9,053 nt of DNA from an uncultured Nitrospira sp. (lineage in GTDB: Bacteria; Nitrospirota; Nitrospiria; Nitrospirales; UBA8639), in assembly GCA_902500695.1 (NCBI GenBank), contig CABVRQ010000041.1, positions 25,609 through 34,661 of the forward strand. Direction: 5' to 3'. Below are positions 7,491-9,053 of this stretch, in pieces. The notes under the pieces were generated by a model, which was not told the origin of the DNA, searched no databases, and saw only the letters and a list, made by a program, of their open reading frames with translations. Every line of letters starts with the position of its first letter. Positions within the stretch are counted from its first letter, which is position 1. Position numbers and translations under genes: made by a program.

Positions 7491-7553
7491 AACCCATTCC
7501 GCCCAACCCGTCATGCACGACGTTAGTCATCGACCACCCCCTCTCCACCCGTG

Positions 7554-7581
7554 GTCATCCTGAGCCGGAGGCGAAGGATCT
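7554..7581 (+). repeat. Dispersed GTCATCCTGAG...CGAAGGATCT repeat
   Basis: A 28-base copy with the ends GTCATCCTGAG and CGAAGGATCT and a central CCGGAGG. The same ends recur at 8857-8882 and, decayed, at 4322-4349 and 1707-1780. The arms ATCCT and AGGAT are complementary, so the unit can fold on itself. Repeats of this type are scattered between genes in several bacterial groups; role unknown. Confidence 0.7.
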
Positions 7582-7693
7582 AGTAAAGCCATAGGACTAC
7601 CCTCAGCACGGCCCCAGACTCTTATATCCGGGCCTCCTTCCCCTCCGACATGTCTGTGGTTCCCCCTCTTTCATGGAAGTTCCTCCAAGGTTC

Positions 7694-7867
7694 ATTTTGC
7701 TCCGACGCCTGCCGGCTGGCCCCAAGGAGGGACGCTCCTCACAGCTAGCGGACCGTGTCTGAGCCCCGCGAGTTGGTCCGCCCTCTGCAGAGTTAGCGTC
7801 CCTCCGCTTTAATAAGGCCAGACGGGGCGTCAATGGTTTTGGGTCCTTTTGCCGAAACAAAAGGACC
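7694..7867. repeat. Long nested palindromic dispersed element
   Basis: Nested arms pair GACGCC (7704-7709) with GGCGTC (7826-7831), TGGCC (7717-7721) with GGCCA (7816-7820), GGAGGGACGCT (7726-7736) with AGCGTCCCTCC (7795-7805), and GCGGACC (7748-7754) with GGTCCGC (7775-7781). A separate perfect hairpin follows: GGTCCTTTTG (7842-7851) with CAAAAGGACC (7858-7867) around a 6-base loop. Bases 7694-7754 recur at 8992-9052 with 58 of 61 identical. There is no T-run after the hairpins, so it is not a standard terminator. It looks like a miniature, non-coding dispersed element. Confidence 0.75.
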
Positions 7868-7972
7868 TCGTCGTACGGGGACGAAACCCCGGCATCTCTC
7901 AAACAGTCAAAGTACTCCCAACATTCGTAATCGAACATCCATCCGCGCTTCGACAATCTAAAGAAGAAGTTG

Positions 7973-7988
7973 ACTTATAGGCATAAGT
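7973..7988. promoter_or_regulatory. Palindrome upstream of vapB, candidate autoregulatory operator
   Basis: ACTTAT-AGGC-ATAAGT, a perfect 6-bp inverted repeat ending 17 bases before the antitoxin start. Type II antitoxins usually bind such palindromes to repress their own promoter. TTGACT at 7970-7975 overlaps the left arm and could be a -35 box, but no clean -10 follows. Confidence 0.4.
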
Positions 7989-8005
7989 AGTACAAATTCA
8001 TGCAT

Positions 8006-8206
8006 ATGAGAACGCCATTAAATATTGATGATGCCCTTCTGGAAAAAGCCGCAAAATTGACCGGCGTTGAAGAAAAAACCTCCTTAGTTCGGCTAGGACT
8101 TGAGGCGCTCATTTCCAAAGAGGCGGCCAATCGCCTGGCTCAACTTGCGGGATCAGAAAAACAACTGCGGTTGTCTATGCGACGGCGATCGATACGCAAA
8201 CCATGA
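8006..8206 (+). CDS. vapB: VapB-family type II antitoxin
   Basis: A 66-residue protein whose opening MRTPLNIDDALLEKA followed by TSLVRLGLEALI is the typical pattern of the VapB antitoxins (VapB/DUF2191 type) that pair with PIN-domain VapC ribonucleases. The N-terminal part is a ribbon-helix-helix-like DNA-binding region; the basic C-terminus (MRRRSIRKP) would normally wrap the toxin. I chose ATG 8006 because family members begin MRT; ATG 8000 adds only Met-His. No clear Shine-Dalgarno is seen. A palindrome just upstream suggests autoregulation. The expected downstream vapC is absent: the stop overlaps an ATG in the usual ATGA arrangement, but that frame ends after four codons. It is therefore an orphan antitoxin, perhaps neutralising a VapC encoded elsewhere. 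Confidence 0.8.
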   Translation: MRTPLNIDDALLEKAAKLTGVEEKTSLVRLGLEALISKEAANRLAQLAGSEKQLRLSMRRRSIRKP

Positions 8207-8217
8207 CGCTCGTCTAA
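8203..8217 (+). pseudogene. Possible vapC start remnant
   Basis: ATG at 8203 overlaps the vapB stop by 4 bases (ATGA), the usual vapBC junction. It reads Met-Thr-Leu-Val and then TAA. VapC toxins commonly begin M-x-LVDTSVW, so the four codons fit a vapC 5' end cut off at the conserved Asp. The match is very short and could be chance. Confidence 0.35.
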
Positions 8218-8227
8218 GGAGAACCCT

Positions 8228-8500
8228 CTGAACCGCGAAATCCTTCAAGCGGCAATTGAGAATGGTCGAATCGAATGGCAACGTCATGCCTTGGAGCGAA
8301 TCCTGGACCGAGACATTTCGCGCCAAGATGTATTGAACATCCTTCGCACCGATGAAGAAATTGAGGATTATGCCAATGATACTCCATTCCCCAGTGCCTT
8401 ATTCTTCGGCTGGAAGGGTGCTGAACCGATTCATGTTGTCGTTGCCCTTGATTCAATCCCTCAACAGGATACATTATTACTGTGTATCGGCCGGATCTAG
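8228..8500 (+). CDS. DUF4258-family putative toxin, damaged at both ends
   Basis: The frame gives about 90 residues: an N-terminal helix region with RIEWQRHALERIL (14-26, containing the family's conserved His in HALER), a middle DRDISRQDVLNILRT, and the strand HVVVALD (69-75). DUF4258 proteins are small, suspected RNase-like toxins often found beside YgiT-type zinc-finger proteins, as here. No ATG, GTG or TTG precedes the HALER motif; the first such codon, TTG 8291, would delete it. AAGGAG (8216-8221) is well placed for a CTG start at 8228, which I use. The reading ends early at TAG 8498, whereas another frame continues the family's usual tail. It may be inactive. The gap after vapB is 21 bases, so the genes probably share a transcript. 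Confidence 0.65.
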   Translation: MNREILQAAIENGRIEWQRHALERILDRDISRQDVLNILRTDEEIEDYANDTPFPSALFFGWKGAEPIHVVVALDSIPQQDTLLLCIGRI

Positions 8501-8541
8501 AGCATTTTCATCCTGACTTTAAGACACGGAGAAATCGTTGA
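8474..8541 (+). pseudogene. Frameshifted C-terminal tail of the DUF4258 gene
   Basis: From ATT at 8476, the frame that results from one missing base around 8474-8475 reads ITVYRPDLEHFHPDFKTRR and ends at TGA 8539-8541. An aromatic-Pro-Asp segment and a DFKTRR-like end are typical of intact DUF4258 proteins. In this frame the stop overlaps the TTG start of the zinc-finger gene, as expected for a coupled pair. A sequencing error is the alternative explanation. Confidence 0.65.
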
Positions 8542-8777
8542 CACGAAATCATCTACCATCTCAATGCCCGCTCTGTGGTGGCACAAAAAAACCCGGGACA
8601 ACCACCTTTACCGCCGAGTTGGAGTTTGGCATTGTGGTGGTCCGAAGTGTGCCGGCATTACAATGCTCAATGTGTGGAGCCGACTGGATTCAAGATGACA
8701 TTGCGGCCCGTTTGGAATTGATCGTCAACGAGGCAAAACAAAAACGTCTGCAAGTGGAAGTCACGACCCTCGCCTAA
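8538..8777 (+). CDS. YgiT-type zinc finger protein (putative antitoxin)
   Basis: A 79-residue protein with two CxxC pairs, CPLC (Cys10/Cys13) and CSMC (Cys43/Cys46), that would bind one zinc ion. The segment GTTTFTAELEFGIVVVRSVPAL between them is typical of YgiT-type zinc-finger proteins, which resemble the N-terminal domain of the antitoxin MqsA. Unlike full MqsA it lacks a C-terminal helix-turn-helix, ending in an amphipathic helix rich in Glu and Lys. The TTG start at 8538 is supported by GGAG at 8528-8531, six bases upstream, and by the family's usual length. It overlaps the ancestral stop of the DUF4258 gene, so the two form a probable toxin-antitoxin pair in which this partner remains intact. 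Confidence 0.85.
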   Translation: MTRNHLPSQCPLCGGTKKPGTTTFTAELEFGIVVVRSVPALQCSMCGADWIQDDIAARLELIVNEAKQKRLQVEVTTLA

Positions 8778-8856
8778 GGCTTTGTGTTAAAAAACCTCTT
8801 CTGACCCATCACCTTCAGGTCGGCAACCGGATCAGCGCTTCAATTAAAGTACCGTT

Positions 8857-8882
8857 GTCATCCTGAGCGCAGCGAAGGATCT
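8857..8882 (+). repeat. Dispersed GTCATCCTGAG...CGAAGGATCT repeat
   Basis: A 26-base copy sharing GTCATCCTGAGC and GCGAAGGATCT with the copy at 7554-7581 and differing only in the centre (GCA here, against CGGAG). It lies just after the zinc-finger gene. Confidence 0.7.
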
Positions 8883-8939
8883 GTGCTCAGCACTTAAAGA
8901 ATGAATTTGCAAAATTGATATTCTTCTGTATTTGAAATT

Positions 8940-9053
8940 CTGAACCCAGCGAGTTGGTCCGCTCTCCCTGGGCTTATCTCGGTACACTTTAATTTTGCTC
9001 CGACGCCTGCCGGCTGGCCCCAAGGAGGGACGCTCTTCGCATCTAGCGGACCT
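8940..9053 (+). repeat. Chimeric second copy of the palindromic element, cut by the window edge
   Basis: Bases 8940-8993 resemble the right half of the element at 7694 (7759-7813), sharing GCGAGTTGGTCCGC and the final CTTTAAT. Bases 8992-9052 repeat the left part (7694-7754) at 58 of 61 positions. The order is right part then left part, so one truncated element abuts the start of another. Confidence 0.7.

Larger units (their letters stand above)
7491..7999. other. Repeat-filled intergenic region
   Basis: About 510 bases between the regulator and the toxin-antitoxin cluster. It contains a 28-base dispersed repeat (7554-7581), the long palindromic element (7694-7867) and the putative vapB operator (7973-7988). 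A 117-codon minus-strand ORF (7603-7956) is open here, but it runs straight through the palindromic element, so I do not call it as a gene. Confidence 0.6.

Noticed and set aside
7842..7867. The perfect 10-bp hairpin as a rho-independent terminator
   Set aside because: No T-run follows it on either strand, and it is part of the repeat element some 350 bases past the nearest stop codon.
7603..7956. A 117-codon minus-strand ORF
   Set aside because: It runs across the nested palindromic element, shares its sequence with a second non-coding copy, and has no domain or clear ribosome binding site. The open frame is most simply a by-product of the repeat.
7554..8882. The spaced 26-28-base repeats as a CRISPR array
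   Set aside because: The copies are far apart, irregularly spaced and separated by genes, with no regular spacers and no cas genes.

Overview
The window looks like a chromosomal segment from a Gram-negative-type environmental bacterium. A member of Nitrospirota (a lower-GC Nitrospira relative) is my best guess. That guess rests on the moderate GC content, the dense dispersed repeats of the GTCATCCTGAG...CGAAGGATCT type, and the mix of sigma-54 regulators, YtxH proteins and toxin-antitoxin modules. It is inference, since no ribosomal or other marker gene is present.

Layout. On the minus strand at the left are a partial ORF running off the edge (1-149, weak) and a stand-alone ABC-type ATPase of the ModF/YlmA kind (189-1007). 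To its right is an intergenic region with a near-perfect sigma-54 (-24/-12) promoter (1290-1305) and two palindromes. It leads into a small YtxH-domain membrane protein (1390-1623) with a strong Shine-Dalgarno. A 672-base gene-free region follows, with overlapping, mutually exclusive hairpins (1688-1785). Next is a tightly coupled two-gene unit: a glutamine-synthetase-fold amidoligase-like protein (2296-3414) overlapping a class I glutamine amidotransferase / gamma-glutamyl hydrolase of the C26 family (3407-4153). After a 360-base gap with decayed repeats comes a two-component pair: a membrane HAMP histidine kinase (4529-6139) overlapping an NtrC-type sigma-54 activator (6132-7490). Between the ABC gene and the repeats at the right, all confident genes lie on the plus strand.

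The right end is accessory DNA. Two copies of a palindromic dispersed element (7694-7867, and a chimeric copy from 8940 off the edge) bracket a decaying toxin-antitoxin cluster. It holds an orphan VapB antitoxin (8006-8206), a possible four-codon stub where vapC should begin (8203-8217), a DUF4258 putative toxin (8228-8500) with a non-standard start and a C-terminal frameshift, and an intact YgiT-type zinc-finger antitoxin partner (8538-8777).

How the genes may work together. The amidoligase and C26 hydrolase probably make and break, or otherwise process, a gamma-glutamyl-like amide conjugate. The kinase/NtrC pair needs a sigma-54 promoter to act on, and the only convincing one in the window is in front of the ytxH-like gene, so a regulatory link is a testable guess. 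The toxin-antitoxin cluster appears to combine two modules, with the toxins lost or damaged and the antitoxins kept.
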